Shown here: piece by piece, positions 48,341 to 60,530 of the stretch | Layout of the letters: every line of letters begins with the position of its first letter | How positions within the stretch are numbered: position 1 is the first letter of the stretch | NCBI GenBank assembly: GCA_963930655.1 | Contig: OZ005617.1 | Coordinates: 18,030,068-18,094,067 of the forward strand | Reading direction: 5' to 3' | Origin: Myrica gale | Lineage: Eukaryota; Streptophyta; Magnoliopsida; Fagales; Myricaceae | DNA length: 64,000 bases | The notes under the pieces: model-generated | Told to the model about the DNA's origin: nothing | The model's database searches: none | The model's input: only the letters and a program-made list of their open reading frames with translations | Translations under genes and position numbers: made by a program

Positions 48341-49410
48341 GTATGGGATTTCTTCTTCTCTTTCATTTCAATTCATAATCACAAGTGGGTTTCCGAGGAG
48401 CTTTCTTTTGCTTTACAAACTTTATCCTTTTTCTCTGAAAAGAAGCGAAGTCTTTGTATTCTGTATATTTACTTTTGCTCTCTGGGCGTATTCTTTATTC
48501 CTCAAGAGGAATGCTTTTCCTGCATATAATTGGTTCTTTATCAGTTTTGAACTAAGAATGATTGCGAAATTGGTCGTTGACGAGTTCTATCAATGGGATG
48601 AATATAATCAAGCAAAACTAGAGCCCAATACGATTTCTCGTTAAGACGGCAACAGATTGGCTGTGATGGCTCGAATTTACAAAATTTAGAAACTTGGGCC
48701 GTTTCTTGTCCTCTGTTATTACTTTAGTACTTTTCTAGGTTGTATCACGGTGGAGATCCTTGTTCTCTGTCATAGTTTATGTTTTAAAGGTTTTTTTTTT
48801 GGAAAAAGCTTAATGCAATTATCTATTGAAAAAGCTTCGTTGTCTTCCTGGCAGAAGTAGTTACAGATCAGATAATCTGATTTTAGTGGCTTTAGATGGC
48901 GGAAAAGCTGAAGGATCAATGTGTTGACTTCCTATTCTTGGAATAATCAAACTTCTGTCACATGGATATATCCTCACATATAAGATATTTATATGGATTT
49001 ATTTTTCTAAGCAAGATATTTATATGGATAGATCCTCACGTTATCTCTTTCGGTTCTATATAATTACTCGAAAGTCTATTTGTTTGAGTTGTCACCCTTT
49101 CCCATCGGAGACCTATTCTCTTGCTCTGTTCTCCTGCTCTTGGTTTGTTTCTTGACTTTGTAAGCGTCTCTCTTCTCTTTGAAGTGAATGGACTCTGTGG
49201 GTTACCGCCTTATTTTGGTGAACTTAGCTATTCTAAGGCCTTCAATTATCTGTTACGAGAATTTACATGTGCTTACTGTGAAAGCGTCTCTCTCGCCTTT
49301 TTTTTTTCCTTTTTCCTGTAAATAAAGCTTTGAATCTCTTTTTTTTTTTTTTTTTTGTATTTCCAACAAGTTGCTGATTATATTCATATATGTTAGAAAT
49401 TATAACGCAG
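48341..49410 (+). other. Probable 5' UTR intron of the HIR gene
   Basis: Donor AAG|GTATGG at 48341 and acceptor TATAACGCAG at 49401-49410, ten bases before the HIR ATG. About 1070 bp, T-rich as plant introns are. Inferred from splice signals only. Confidence 0.5.
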
Positions 49411-49420
49411 GGAAGGCAAG

Positions 49421-51985
49421 ATGGGTAATCTGTTTTGTTGTATACAAGTTGACCAATCAACGGTGGCTATCCAGGAAAGATTTGGCAGATATGAGCAAGT
49501 GCTTGAACCAGGATGCCATTGCTTGCCTTGGTTCCTTGGAAGTCAGCTTGCTGGCCATCTTACTCTTCGGTTGCAGCAATTGGATGTGCGTTGCGAGACC
49601 AAGACGAAGGTTTGTGAATATTCATGACCATGGATACAATTAAACCTTGGTGGTCATGTGATGTTTGTTAGTTGATCTGTAATTTTGCAAAGGCCTCGTA
49701 CGGCATTTTTATTCCTATCTTGTCGCATAATTTATTTGCGAAATATCTACATCTGTATTGCCTAGGTGCATCCAGAGCTAACTCGTGGTACCATCTGTTC
49801 TCAGTTATACGTTCATGTAGTTGTTAGCCTTAGCGCACGAGAGAGACAGTACGGGAACAAAAAGTATCCACAAGAGCATGCTTTAAGCATATATTAAAGT
49901 TTTCTGAGCCACCAAATTATGCTCTTTTGATGCAGATCGATTTGCTTAGTGCAATCAAAGCTTCTTTAGTAAGATGCTCTTTTTTTTTTTGGATGGGTTT
50001 AGCTTTGAATTCCACATTTCTTTGCGGTAAGTTTCACTGTGTTATATATTCATCTGATTAATGCAGTTTTCGTGCTTCTTTTCATGCTCAACATGTCGAC
50101 AGGGACATCGTCCACTCTAAATCTCGTAAGATATGTATACTAACGAGTTCTGTCATTTTGACGACAGAATTGCCTTCAAATTCTAAGTGGTCAGGCAAAT
50201 GCCTGAAAGCTTCCGAGAATGGCTTTGTACAAAGTAGACTCGACCAAAGGCTCTTGATTGGATTGTCAGCATATAAGCAGAAATCAATTAATTAAGATGG
50301 AGAACATGTCGCCATTGTAACGCTGCTGATTTTATCGTACATGTATCCCACGCTCATGACCACGGGAAGAGCTCCTAGCGTTAAGTAGTATCTTATTTAT
50401 GTGAAAGTAAAAAAGGATAGATTAGGCTGAAATTAGTTTGACAAGACTTTTGTTACTTGTTAAATATGTCTGGGTGGTAGTTTGTGGGGTGATTGGTTTT
50501 TGTGATGATTTTTTCTACAGGACAACGTATTTGTCAATGTCGTTGCATCTATTCAATACCGTGCCCTGGCTGACAAGGCAAGTGATGCCTTTTACAAACT
50601 CAGCAACACAAGAAACCAAATCCAAGCCTATGTATTTGATGGTATAAACCAATTATCCTGTTGTCTATTATAGTCACACACATATGGCATGATGTAATAT
50701 CTGGCTCTGATTAATTATTTTTGTCAGTATCTTCTCTCTTTTTTCTGTAATTTAATTATCAGCTAAACAGAGTTGCCTCTCCCTGAATTAGTAATCAGAG
50801 CTAGTGTGCCAAAGCTCAACTTGGATGACGTTTTTGAGCAGAAGAATGAAATTGCCAGAGCTGTAGAAGATGAACTTGCAAAGGTAGACTATTAGTTCAA
50901 TTATGGGTAGTGTAACATCATGGAGCCTATAACTTCTGAAACTGTTGTTCTCCCTTCGTGATTGCTGACAGGCTATGTCTGCTTATGGGTATGAAATAGT
51001 ACAAACACTCATTGTCGATATAGAACCAGATGAGCATGTGAAGCGAGCAATGAATGAGATCAATGCTGGTATAGTACCCCACTGACTTAACGAAGTTTTA
51101 AGTCATTCTTAATTCTCTCTATTGGTTTGAATGTGTGAATTGCTGCTTTGCTGTCTTATCCATCCCATCTCGGTGGAGATGCTAAAGTTCTATATCATCT
51201 GATAGAGTTCATTCAATGTAGAAAGTTGTTGGACCAGAAGAGTGTGAGCTCTCTAAGCATTTTTGCATCCCCCATGTCGAGGCCAGCCAAGCAACTGAAT
51301 CTTTTTTTTTTATAAGAGCCAAGCAACTGAATCTTATAATTTAGATATAGTAACTAGGGTATATAATTCAAAATTCTTTTTCTAACATCAGCAGTGCTTG
51401 CTCGATAAGCTGTTTCCTGACAGTAGATTGGAGCTTTGTTAATTTCCAGGAGTTTGACCACATTCAAATCAGGAGTACTTTACTGAACTCTTTTTGTGAC
51501 TGTTCAGTTGTCTATACTCTTCATTGTACTGTCAAGTCAGCTATACTCTTTTAAAAGGGAAGGTGGTATTTTAGTTTCTGTTTGTTTCAGTAAGCTTTAT
51601 ATTTTCTGAGAACATTATTTTATCAGCTGCAAGAATGAGGATGGCAGCAAATGAGAAGGCAGAGGCTGAGAAAATCTTGCAAATTAAGCGAGCTGAGGGT
51701 GAGGCTGAGTCTAAGTATTTGTCTGGGCTGGGTATTGCCCGCCAGCGGCAAGCTATTGTGGATGGCTTGAGAGACAGTGTGCTGGGCTTCTCTGTTAATG
51801 TTCCTGGAACCACTGCCAAGGATGTAATGGACATGGTACTTGTTACCCAGTATTTCGACACCATGAAAGATATCGGTGCTTCCTCAAAATCCTCTGCTGT
51901 GTTCATCCCACATGGACCTGGTGCTGTTCGTGATGTAGCATCTCAGATTCGTAATGGACTTCTTCAGGCTTCTGCTACCCAGTAG
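49421..51985 (+). CDS. HIR1: Hypersensitive-induced reaction protein (SPFH/band 7)
   Basis: Plasma-membrane microdomain protein of the prohibitin/SPFH superfamily; HIR proteins oligomerise and associate with immune receptors such as RPS2 in Arabidopsis. Exons 49421-49609, 50521-50641, 50792-50883, 50972-51068 and 51627-51985 give 285 residues, the family length, with all phases matching. N-terminus [12 protein letters not shown] offers Gly2 for N-myristoylation and Cys6/Cys7 for palmitoylation. The band 7 core follows ([93 protein letters not shown]), then a Glu/Ala-rich coiled coil ([20 protein letters not shown]) and the tail [19 protein letters not shown]. It sits directly after the NPF4 gene apart from a tRNA and the RIQ gene; in Arabidopsis NPF4 and HIR genes are also neighbours. 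Looks intact. Confidence 0.95.
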
Positions 51986-52370
51986 TGTTGATTTCCAGTT
52001 TTAAGCTTTTAATAAGTCTGTGGTTAAATGAGCTCCATACCTGTTAATTTTTAGCTGCAAGTTGTTCAGTGTGTAGTAATCTTACATGACATTAGTCATA
52101 TTTGCTTCATATGAATGATTGATTATTGTTTATACAGGCTTGAAGATATCCCGAGCATATAGACTCTTTTCTGGTTTTGAAACTTCTAGGAGTTCTTCCT
52201 GCTGTAACTTGAATGTTGTTTTATTCCTCTGCCCCGTCATTACTCACTTATTTTTTCTTGAGCCACTACACATGATGCCCAACAACTAAATTTGTGTTTT
52301 GATAAGTACATGCAATGGTCTGGGCAACTTTTGATCCGGCAAAAATCTGCTGTTTATTTCAGTAGAAAAT
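51986..52370. other. HIR 3' UTR and spacer
   Basis: Probable 3' UTR of the HIR gene, running into the LINE. No gene seen. Confidence 0.5.
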
Positions 52371-53190
52371 TAATGGGCAGATGGCTATGAGCATTGCTGA
52401 TTTACTTAACTTACAACGTATGCCTGCAAAATTGAAACATTTGGGACTACCTCTCATTTTTCCTCGATCTAAGTCCCGTGTTTTATCTGAGCTCCATGAT
52501 AAGATTTTGCAGCGTATTGCCGGTTGGAAGGCCAAGTTGCTTTCTCAATCTGGCCGTACTACTTGGGTCTCTTCCGTAGCTACTTCTACGCTGTCCTATG
52601 TGATGAGTTCTTTGTTATTGCTGGATAGTTGGTGCTCTTTAATTGATAAGCACTTGGAATTTTTTTCCATCATTTGACACTTGGGGGGCTGGGCATCCGT
52701 TCATTATCTCGTATGAGTGTGGCTTTATTAGCTCGACAAGACTGGAACTTAATTACTGCTGCTCCTTCTCTATGGGTATCGTTTTGTACGGCTAAAAACC
52801 TTGGATCCCATTCCATCTGGTATGCTCTACTTCTCCCCGGGTTGCTTCTTGGGCATGGCGGGGAATTATTCATTTGCTCCCTCATTTTAAAACTGGTCTT
52901 TGTAGACATTCGAAATGCGGCAGATACTTTAGTCTGGCAGGACCCGTGTTTGATTGGTATCATGGTATGCCCAATTTTTTACCTCGGCCTAGGGAATCTA
53001 TTCGACCTGAGTGGTTAGGGGAAAAGGGTTAGTTCCCTTATTTTTCCTATTACTCAGCAATGGGATCTTGCAATTCTGCAGGAGCGTTTTGATGATGACT
53101 CCATTTCTTTCATTCTACGTCTTCCCCTATGTTGAACCAGAATGATCGTTGGATATGGGCACTAGAATCTTCAGGTCAGTTTTCTACTAC

Positions 53191-53383
53191 GGGTGTGTTT
53201 GAGATGTAAAATTTTGGGGAGTTAAAATTTTAGACTATTGGATTTGATGAAAAAAATGAAGAGAAGTAATTTTTTATATTTATTATAGTGAAAAGTAATT
53301 ATTTGATGGGGAGAGAGATTATATTTGAATTTTTTATTGTGTTAAAATTTTTAAAGGTAAAATATTTTGTTGCAAAAGCAACC
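53191..53383. mobile_element. Tourist-like MITE, copy 3, inside the LINE
   Basis: 193 bp, ends GGGTGTGTTTG and AAAAGCAACC, same body as 34347-34539. The LINE zf-RVT sequence is continuous on either side, so this inserted after the LINE did. Confidence 0.82.
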
Positions 53384-53630
53384 TAAGTCTATGTATAGAG
53401 ATATCTTCTTCCACTTAAGATTCATGCCCGTATGCGATTATTATTGTGCAAGTTAGCGTGAAACCTTCTACCTACGAAGGCTCGTATTGACCATATTGTT
53501 AACAGGGCAGTATTACCGTCAAGTCTTTATCCATTTTGTCATGTTCAGATTGAAACAGTGAATCATTTATTTTTTGCCTGTTTGGTTAGTCATACTATTT
53601 GGCAGGCAGCCCCCTGGCCTCTGTTGCTTG

Positions 53631-54390
53631 ATTTTTTTTAAATCAAAACATCATACTTCATTCATCAAGAATCCAAAGAAAACACCAAAAAAAGTTAATT
53701 AAGGGGGTTCAGAACCCTCATACAATCAAGAGAGATAAGGAAAATGTTCAATAGAACAGGATTGCCACCTGAAATAAATTCAATAGCACCCTAACGAGCA
53801 AGAAGGTGCACTGCACCACGACGAAGATGACGAGCACTCCATAGTTGCATCTGACATAACAACACATGAATATCATGAATAATAGGTTGAATTCTCCTGT
53901 CAATGGTCCGAGGATAGTGTCAAATAGCTGAAATAACAGTCGTTGATTCGCCTTCAAGGGTAATACGCTGAAAACCTTTATGTTGAGCAAGTTCGACTCC
54001 CATTTTTGCAGCCTCCACCTCTCCTAGTAAAGGGTCATCCGTATTAATCATGGTTATTTTAAATCCACGTAGAGCACTCATATCATCACGCATTATAGCT
54101 GCAACAACAGCGAAATTCTTCACTACATCAACTTCTATATTGGAATACCTATATGCTGATGCAAATGGAGAAGTTTTTGTAACCATTCACCTACCGACCT
54201 AGTACCAAAAGCAACAATATTGAACTGCCATGGTGGCTCACTCCAAATGGAGTGGCTGAAAGGGCAGAAAAATAATAAATGAGGTAGTGTCTCCAAATCT
54301 TCTCCACAAAGAGAACACAACAGCTCCTTCTCGTCACCCACTCTATTTCCCATCCGCTCAGCTACCTTGCATTTTGTTGGGAGAATATCT
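53631..54390 (-). mobile_element. Second LINE fragment, opposite strand
   Basis: Minus-strand reading shows zf-RVT (AERMGNRVGDEKELLCSLCG, LETLPHLLFFCPFSHSIWSE) and then an RNase H region (EVEAAKMGVELAQHKGFQ, LEGESTTVIS, HDIHVLLCQM). The 3' tail is the T run at 53632-53639. 5'-truncated near the junction with the LTR fragment; right boundary uncertain by some 20 bp. Confidence 0.78.
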
Positions 54391-56065
54391 CGGGGACTTT
54401 GTGTACTTGAAGCTTCAACCATATGCTCAAAAGACAATGAAGAGAAAGGCAAACAACAAGCTTGAGAAGAAGTACTATGGGCCATATAAGGTGGCAGCCC
54501 GTGTTGGAGTAGTTGCATATCTGTTGGAATTGCCACCAATCTCAAGACTTCACCCGGTGTTTCATGTGTCTTTTCTCAAAAGATGGGTTGGAGATTTGAG
54601 CTTGATTGTAGAGGAATTGTCTTCCTTCGATGAGGAAGGAAGAATGCTCATACAACCCATGAAGATCCTTGAATACAAGATGGTATCATGGGGGAGGATT
54701 AGAAGGAAGATTTGGAGAGTATTGATACAGTGAAATGAGCTACCTAGATGGGAAGCAACTTGGGAGGACTATGAAGAGATAACCTTAAGGTTTCCAGATT
54801 TTACCCTTGAGGACAATGGTATACTTCATGGAAGGGGGAATGAATAGAACTCAAGTGAAGACAGTGACCTACACTGCCACAAGTGGGAGGATAGGTTGCA
54901 AGATGCGACGCCAGTGGCTCCCATGGGTGCCCTTGATATGCCCACAGCACGCACGACAAGATCACATGACACGCCCATATCTCATGCGGTCGAAGCACCA
55001 CAACCATGCCATTACATCAGCGCGCGCGCACGAGCAAGGCACACCAGCACCCTTGACAGGCCATGACAACCCAAAGATGCCCATGGTCTGGCATGCCAGC
55101 CAACCAACAACAGACATGTCATGGAAAACTCATGACCAGCATCGAGACTTACAATGACATAGTGTCACAACAAGACCTTGGCCACCAACTAAGCAGCAAC
55201 ATATGATCAAGAGTGACTACCCACAACAGCCACCACCAGCGGCGGACGACGGCTATTGAATTTATGGAGGTATCTTTAGAGATTGATTTCCTTTTTTGTT
55301 AGTGATTGAATAAATCATATCTTCTAGATTTAGGATATTTCTCCTAAACTCTAGAAGATTATCTTTCCTTTTGAGTTTGGTTGTTTTAGGCATGTATCAT
55401 CAAATATCCTTGATTCTAGGAATTGTTTCTTAGAATCTTGAAGATTTGATTTATATTTGATTTGGTTTGAGTTGGTAGGATTTTGTAAGCTCCTAAAGAT
55501 GCCTATATAAGCACTCCTCAGGAGCAGTAGTATTTATTCAGTCATAGAGTTGTGTTTTGAGAGCCAGAGCTTGTGAGTAAGTTTGGCCAGATATAGACAC
55601 GTTTATAACAATAGACTTTGGGGGCTAATAACCTCTTGAGTTTGGGCGTGCTTGGGCTAATAACCCTTGTACGAATGTTCTTGTGGTTCGAAGGACTAAT
55701 AATCCTTAGACCACATTCTTCGTAATAAACATCGAGGTATTCTTCATCTCTCGTGTGCTAAATCCTATTTACTTCGCTCGTGTGTTACTAGAAACGGTTC
55801 GGGAGCATCGATTGTGGTGTTGGCGTGGATCGCTTGGAGGAGTTGCGCCCCCCTCACATGTGCATGGGGGCGTGCATATGCAAAGGGCGTTTGCCAACCC
55901 CGAGCCCCGCGCCCATGGCAGGGGGTGGCAGCGCCTCCACTGCTCCGGCGGCGGTTTCCGGAGACTTTTTCCGGGGACCGTTGGCATGAGATTTCCTTCG
56001 TGATTGTTTTGGAGTCCTTGGCCGGGGATCCTAACAAATTGGTGCTTTCATTGAGAGATTTGTTG
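54391..56065 (+). mobile_element. Ty3/gypsy-type LTR retrotransposon remnant
   Basis: About 54391-54800 encodes the end of a gypsy integrase (FVYLKLQPYAQ, KKYYGPYKVAARVG, SRLHPVFHVSFLK). From about 55250 follows an LTR-like stretch with a TATATAAG box at about 55504 and AATAAACATC further on, closing near 56036 beside a primer-binding-like TGGTGCTTTCATTGAG. Only a part of the element remains; it is broken and sits within the nested LINE block. Age not estimable because only one LTR is present. Confidence 0.7.
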
Positions 56066-56495
56066 AGCGGCCCATTATCTCTTGGTTATCTGTTATACTT
56101 AATCCGGCTGCTCTAGCTATTCTATTGGCTGACCATCATTAGTTTCAATTATATGTTGTTAATGCAATTGATTTCGTTTGGTATGAACGTAATCAAATTG
56201 TACATGGTAGCCCCCCTTCTCATATGGATCAGCTAGTGGCGTGTGCTCAAAGGACTACTATTCAACATCTCATAGCCTGACAATTTTCTCATCCCCTGTA
56301 CTTTGATGTGTGGAGGCCTCCTCCTCCTGGGGTTCTTAAAGTGAATACTGATGTTGCTACTCGCAATTCTCTCTATGGCGGCCTATGTCTGGTGTGATGA
56401 TTCTGGTTCGATTGTTCATGTGGAGACTTGGCGCCTTCAATCTCTGGACCCAACTATAGGGGATGCTGAAGCTTTATGGCTTCGGATTCAAGCGG

Positions 56496-56955
56496 CTCTT
56501 CATATGTCTAGGGAGAATGTGCAATTTGAAGGTGACTCTATGTTAGTTATGGATGTGGTTCATAGAGATATTCTGATTGTCCTTGGCAGTTGAGTCTATT
56601 GTTTCTCAGATCAAACTTGTATTATAGGATCATAAGTTATTTTCTTATTCTTATGTTCCTAGAAGTGCAAATGTAGCTGCACAGTCTTGCACAATGGGCT
56701 GCTTCTTCCTCTCAGGACGGATGCTCTCTTCATATGTCCAGGGAGAATGTGCAATTTGAAGGTGATTCTATGTTAGTTATGGATGTGGTTCATAGAGATA
56801 TTCTGATTGTCCTCGGCAGTTAGAATCTATTGTTTCTCAGATCAAACTTGTATTATAGGATCATAAGTTATTTTCTTATTCTTATGTTCCTAGAAGTGCA
56901 AATGTAGCTGCACAGTCTTGCCCAATGGGCTGCTTCTTCCTCTCAGGACGGATGC
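56496..56955. repeat. 230-bp tandem duplication in the LINE
   Basis: Positions about 56496-56725 repeat at about 56726-56955 with very few changes (CTTCATATGTC at 56499 and 56729). It covers the end of the RNase H region and adjoining 3' sequence. Confidence 0.92.
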
Positions 56956-57102
56956 TTTCCCGCTTTTCATGGGCTGCACTCTAGATTTCCATGGGTTTTT
57001 GAGGGTTTTGACTTTTGAGCCACCTTGAGGGGCTTTTGATTGTATTGTTACGCTATACATATTAATATAGTCCTATTTGACAAAAAAAAAACTGAAAAAT
57101 TA

Positions 57103-57623
57103 CAAGAAAAGACGAATGTGCTTATTCTTCATCAGGGTTAAAATAATGCATGTTGCTTAGTTAAAACATGGTTGATTTGAGGCTCTAGCCTACACAATTT
57201 TTTCCTGAGAATATAGAAGGGGAAGAAAGAAAAACAGAGAGCAAAATGCTTCTGCAAAACGTTTCAGTCCAATTGCCCCAAATTAAAGCCTATTGAGCTA
57301 CTCGTGTTTCACGCTTCTAGTAACCTAAAGGTAGAAATTGCTATTTATTATTAGTTATAGAAATTTCTGAAAAGCTGTATGCACATATGCCTTAAAATAT
57401 CTAAAAAAAACGCCCTGTTGAAGGGATTTCTTCTACTACTTCTTCTTCTTCTTTACGAGGATAGTGTCTTGACTTCTTTTTTCACATAATTATAGGTTCT
57501 CTGACTTACATCTATGTATATATCTTCTCATTGTCGACTGAATGCCGGGCAGACTTAAACGGGAGGAGGAGCCCGAAAGCCCTCTGTTGTGTTGGATATA
57601 GAAGCGTTCTCTATTGGCTTCTT
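57103..57623. other. Spacer
   Basis: No gene or assignable repeat seen; the right edge adjoins the porin remnant. Confidence 0.5.
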
Positions 57624-58353
57624 CTAAATTCTGAAAGCCATAGACAGGCCAATCTTAGGTATTCTCTTTATGTCCATAAAATCAACCTCTCCAGCAAAAG
57701 TTAGAACAAGCTTTTGCCACAACTTTTGCTGAACAAGAGCACCAGCCTTGCCATGCGTGTTTAATCGAGCCTTCGCCAACGTAAAAGGAAAAAATGCATG
57801 CTGACAGCCAATAGTAACGGCAGTGTCGTTAACTGAAAAAGTATGCAGACAACATCTCTACTCCTAACAATTCCTTTGTGCAACTTTTTCACGGGAATGC
57901 TCACAAGTTTATGGAGGCAATAAGGAAGTCACTGTTGAAGCTCAAACCAGCATTATATTGATCGAGTGTTCTTGTTGATATATCAATGGCGAGGTCAGTC
58001 CCAAGGGAGAGAAAGTCGCTTCCTACGATGCCCGACAAGCATATCAGGGGACTATATCCTGCAAAAAGGTTTCCTTTCAATCCAAAGCCTCCGGTAATCC
58101 CAGCATAGTCTTGCAAGTATTGCAGTTCCACCTGTTACAACAATCAATGTTGCTTAAGAATAGATCCCCTGCATAGCATAACATCCCTCAGGCTCAACCG
58201 GGAAAAGGGAACCAGAAGTAGAAATAGAGAAGAAAACGACAAATATTGATGCAAGAAGTGTCAGACTTGAGATGGCAAGAGGGCGACTTACCTTGGCAGA
58301 ATCAGGAATGTCAAGCTTAAAAAGGGTCCTCAGTCCAGGTAAAATGTCTCCAG
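57624..58353 (-). pseudogene. VDAC/porin gene remnant
   Basis: Voltage-dependent anion channel of the mitochondrial outer membrane, a 19-strand beta barrel in intact form. Minus-strand exon 58353-58292 reads GDILPGLRTLFKLDIPDSAK and ends at a good donor (AAG|GTAAGT); the next exon starts at 58131 after GTAACAG with VELQYLQDYAGITGGFGLKG, SGIVGSDFLSLGTDLAID and NAGLSFNSDFLIASINL, then a stop at 57901-57903. Porin sequence goes on in another frame (HTFSVNDTAVTIGCQHAFFP, GKAGALVQQ, FAGEVDFMDIKRIPKIGLSM) to a TAG at 57624-57626, with about 20 residues scrambled between. The first half of the gene is not found to the right as far as I could read. Intron retention points to a duplicated genomic copy rather than a retrocopy. 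Confidence 0.82.
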
Positions 58354-60001
58354 CTGTTGGATTCATGGAAAACAAAAGATTAAGATAAACTATAAGATTC
58401 AGCTTGATCACTTTCCAAAAATTGCAAACTGGTACGGGGTTTGTCAATCATATAAGTAATGTAACAAACTAGTAGGATGGCAAAGAAGAGAGTGCTGATT
58501 TTCTCGAGAATATTTTTATGTTTACTAGCCGAATGATTGCAAAAATATCCTCGTAATGGCATAGGTGTATGCAGCACCAATGCCAAGCTTAAAGACTAAG
58601 AAACAAAAATAAAGATTATACGAAAAATTGAATCTGCAAACATGTTGAGAACCAGCCAAATATCCTTTCTTTGACCGATCAAAATTGCTTCAGAAGAAAA
58701 AGAAGAAACCTCAGCTTAATTCTAAATAGATCAGGAAGCAATTACTTTGACAGGAGAGATTGAGGCTGCAGTCGTGAAAATGACCAGGTGGTTGCTGTGC
58801 ATAGCCCTTTTACAGAATATCTAACATAAAGTGAACGGAAATCATGTAAGTAAACAACAAGAGAGAACCAATACTTCTCATAAGAAATGCTTCGAAGGAT
58901 ACTTTAGAAACCACAGAGTTAATAACCTCTGGCCTTTTTGCCAATACCAAAGTATAAACCCGGCAACATGCTCGTTTGTTATTAAAACCTATGGAGATCG
59001 AAACTTTTGTTTTGACCAGTTAGCATTGGTTGGCACGGAATTTATTGGAACTGGACAGAAGCAGGCAAAGAGGAAGCTTTTCCTTCTGTACTAAGCAACG
59101 CAAGAATTATTAAGAGAAATTTCCAAGAACCCGTTCCAAAGTGATTTAGTGGTCCATTATGCCTGAGTATGACTGTGATCTTTGTGGTGTGGCAGTCTTG
59201 CTCCTTTTGGACATTTGCATCTTAGATTAGGACTGGGAACAGACAGTAAGTAGGTAACGGAAACAGCAAGACGAGGTCTTACCTGTGCTGAAGCATGCAG
59301 TAAGGAGAGATAAAGTACACCAATAGTCACTGAGGTTCAAGGTTCTTAACCTCTCAGCTTGACAATCTTTCAAAAGCTCAATGATGTTCCAAATATTACT
59401 TGTGTTCCTATATGGTCAAAATTCATCTGATCAGGCTGATTAGGCATTCATTTGGCTGAGTAACTGCAGCAGAGCCAACTCCTGTGGCTAGTGGCATTTT
59501 TTTTTTGCTGTATTTTTTGTTGGTACCTGTGTTCTTTCTTAGATACTGGTTGGATCCAATTCAAGTAAAATATGTAGCAAATTTTCTGTTCAAAGGGGTT
59601 GAAAATCAAGGTAATTTGTGACTGCTGATGATTCCTCTAGCTTTAGTGCGAATTAAATATTACTGCCCATTCGCTTTCAACTCCAGCAATGAGCAATCTC
59701 CTCGAAGCTCCCTCTTAGTTCAACAAAGAAAAGAGTCCGGGCTCCTAAATTCTTGATTGTAATCCCCTTTTGACATGGTTGAGAGGGACAACAGAGACAA
59801 CTGAAATGACTAGCCCCCCCCCCCACTGACACTATCCAGTTTTCTGGCCCTATGCAGAACTCGCGAGGAAAACGGAGAAAGCCTCCTAACATTTTCTGAC
59901 AGCAAGTTACCATCTGATTGCGTGAAAGTTCTCAAGTCAGAACGTTCTTCTGTTTCAGTACAAACATGATCTATCATCAATATTGTAAGCGCATTCTCTT
60001 A
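58354..60001. other. Spacer upstream of the porin remnant
   Basis: Should contain 5' porin exons if the gene were whole, but none could be recognised. A C run lies at 59814-59824. No gene seen. Confidence 0.5.
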
Positions 60002-60530
60002 CACTACACCAAAAAAAAAAAAGCCTACATTAGCGGTCATTTTAGTGGTGGTCGCTAAAAACGTCGCTACAACACCCATTTAGCGGCGGTTGTATACAAA
60101 CGCCGCTAAAAGACAATATGTAGCGAAGTTTGTGTAAAAAACGCGGCTATAGGTTATCTATAGCAGCGTTTTTTTACAAACGCCGCCAAAATTCCAACTT
60201 TTAGCGGCGCTTTTAAAAAGCACGGTCAAAAGTTTGACTTTTAGCAGTGTTTTACAAAAAATGCCGCTACAAATTGCCTTATAGCAGTAAAAACACTACC
60301 ACAAGATTACGCTTTAGCGGCTACAGATTGTCTTTTAGCAGCGTTTGTTATAGAAACGCAGCTATAGCTTTAGCAGCATTTTTCACACAAACGTTGTCAC
60401 ATGTAGTTTTAGCGTTTTGGTTGCAAAACTGCTACTATACATTCTATAGCAGCATTTTTTTTACCAAATGCTGCTATAGTATAGTCTATAGCAGCGTTTG
60501 TGTGAAAAACGTTGATATAGGCGATGGCAT
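60002..60530. mobile_element. CACTA element, one terminus with subterminal repeats
   Basis: Begins CACTACACCAAAAAAAA (60002 on) and carries more than a dozen TTTAGCGGCG / TATAGCAGCG motifs in alternating orientation, the subterminal array of En/Spm-like elements. The opposite terminus is not found before 64000, so the element is truncated or its far end is lost. Confidence 0.8.

Larger units (their letters stand above)
52371..57091 (+). mobile_element. 5'-truncated LINE (L1-type) carrying nested insertions
   Basis: Starts inside the end of a reverse transcriptase (LKHLGLPLIFPRSKSRVLSE, IAGWKAKLLSQSGRTTWV, LGGLGIRSLSRMSVALLARQ), continues with a zf-RVT region at about 53400-53620 (HARMRLLLCKLA, FCHVQIETVNHLFFACLVSH) and, after a block of insertions, an RNase H region at about 56330-56590 (KVNTDVATRNS, GDAEALWLRIQAAL, FEGDSMLVM). 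It ends with an A run at 57082-57091. Flanks GAAAATTA (about 52364) and GAAAAATTA (about 57094) may be its target duplication. Stops and frameshifts are present, so it is dead. Inside it sit a Tourist-like MITE, a second LINE, an LTR fragment and a 230-bp tandem duplication. Confidence 0.82.

Noticed and set aside
54287-54545. Antisense and sense frames joining LINE and gypsy sequence
   Set aside because: The open frames cross the junction of two elements by chance; no fusion gene is indicated.
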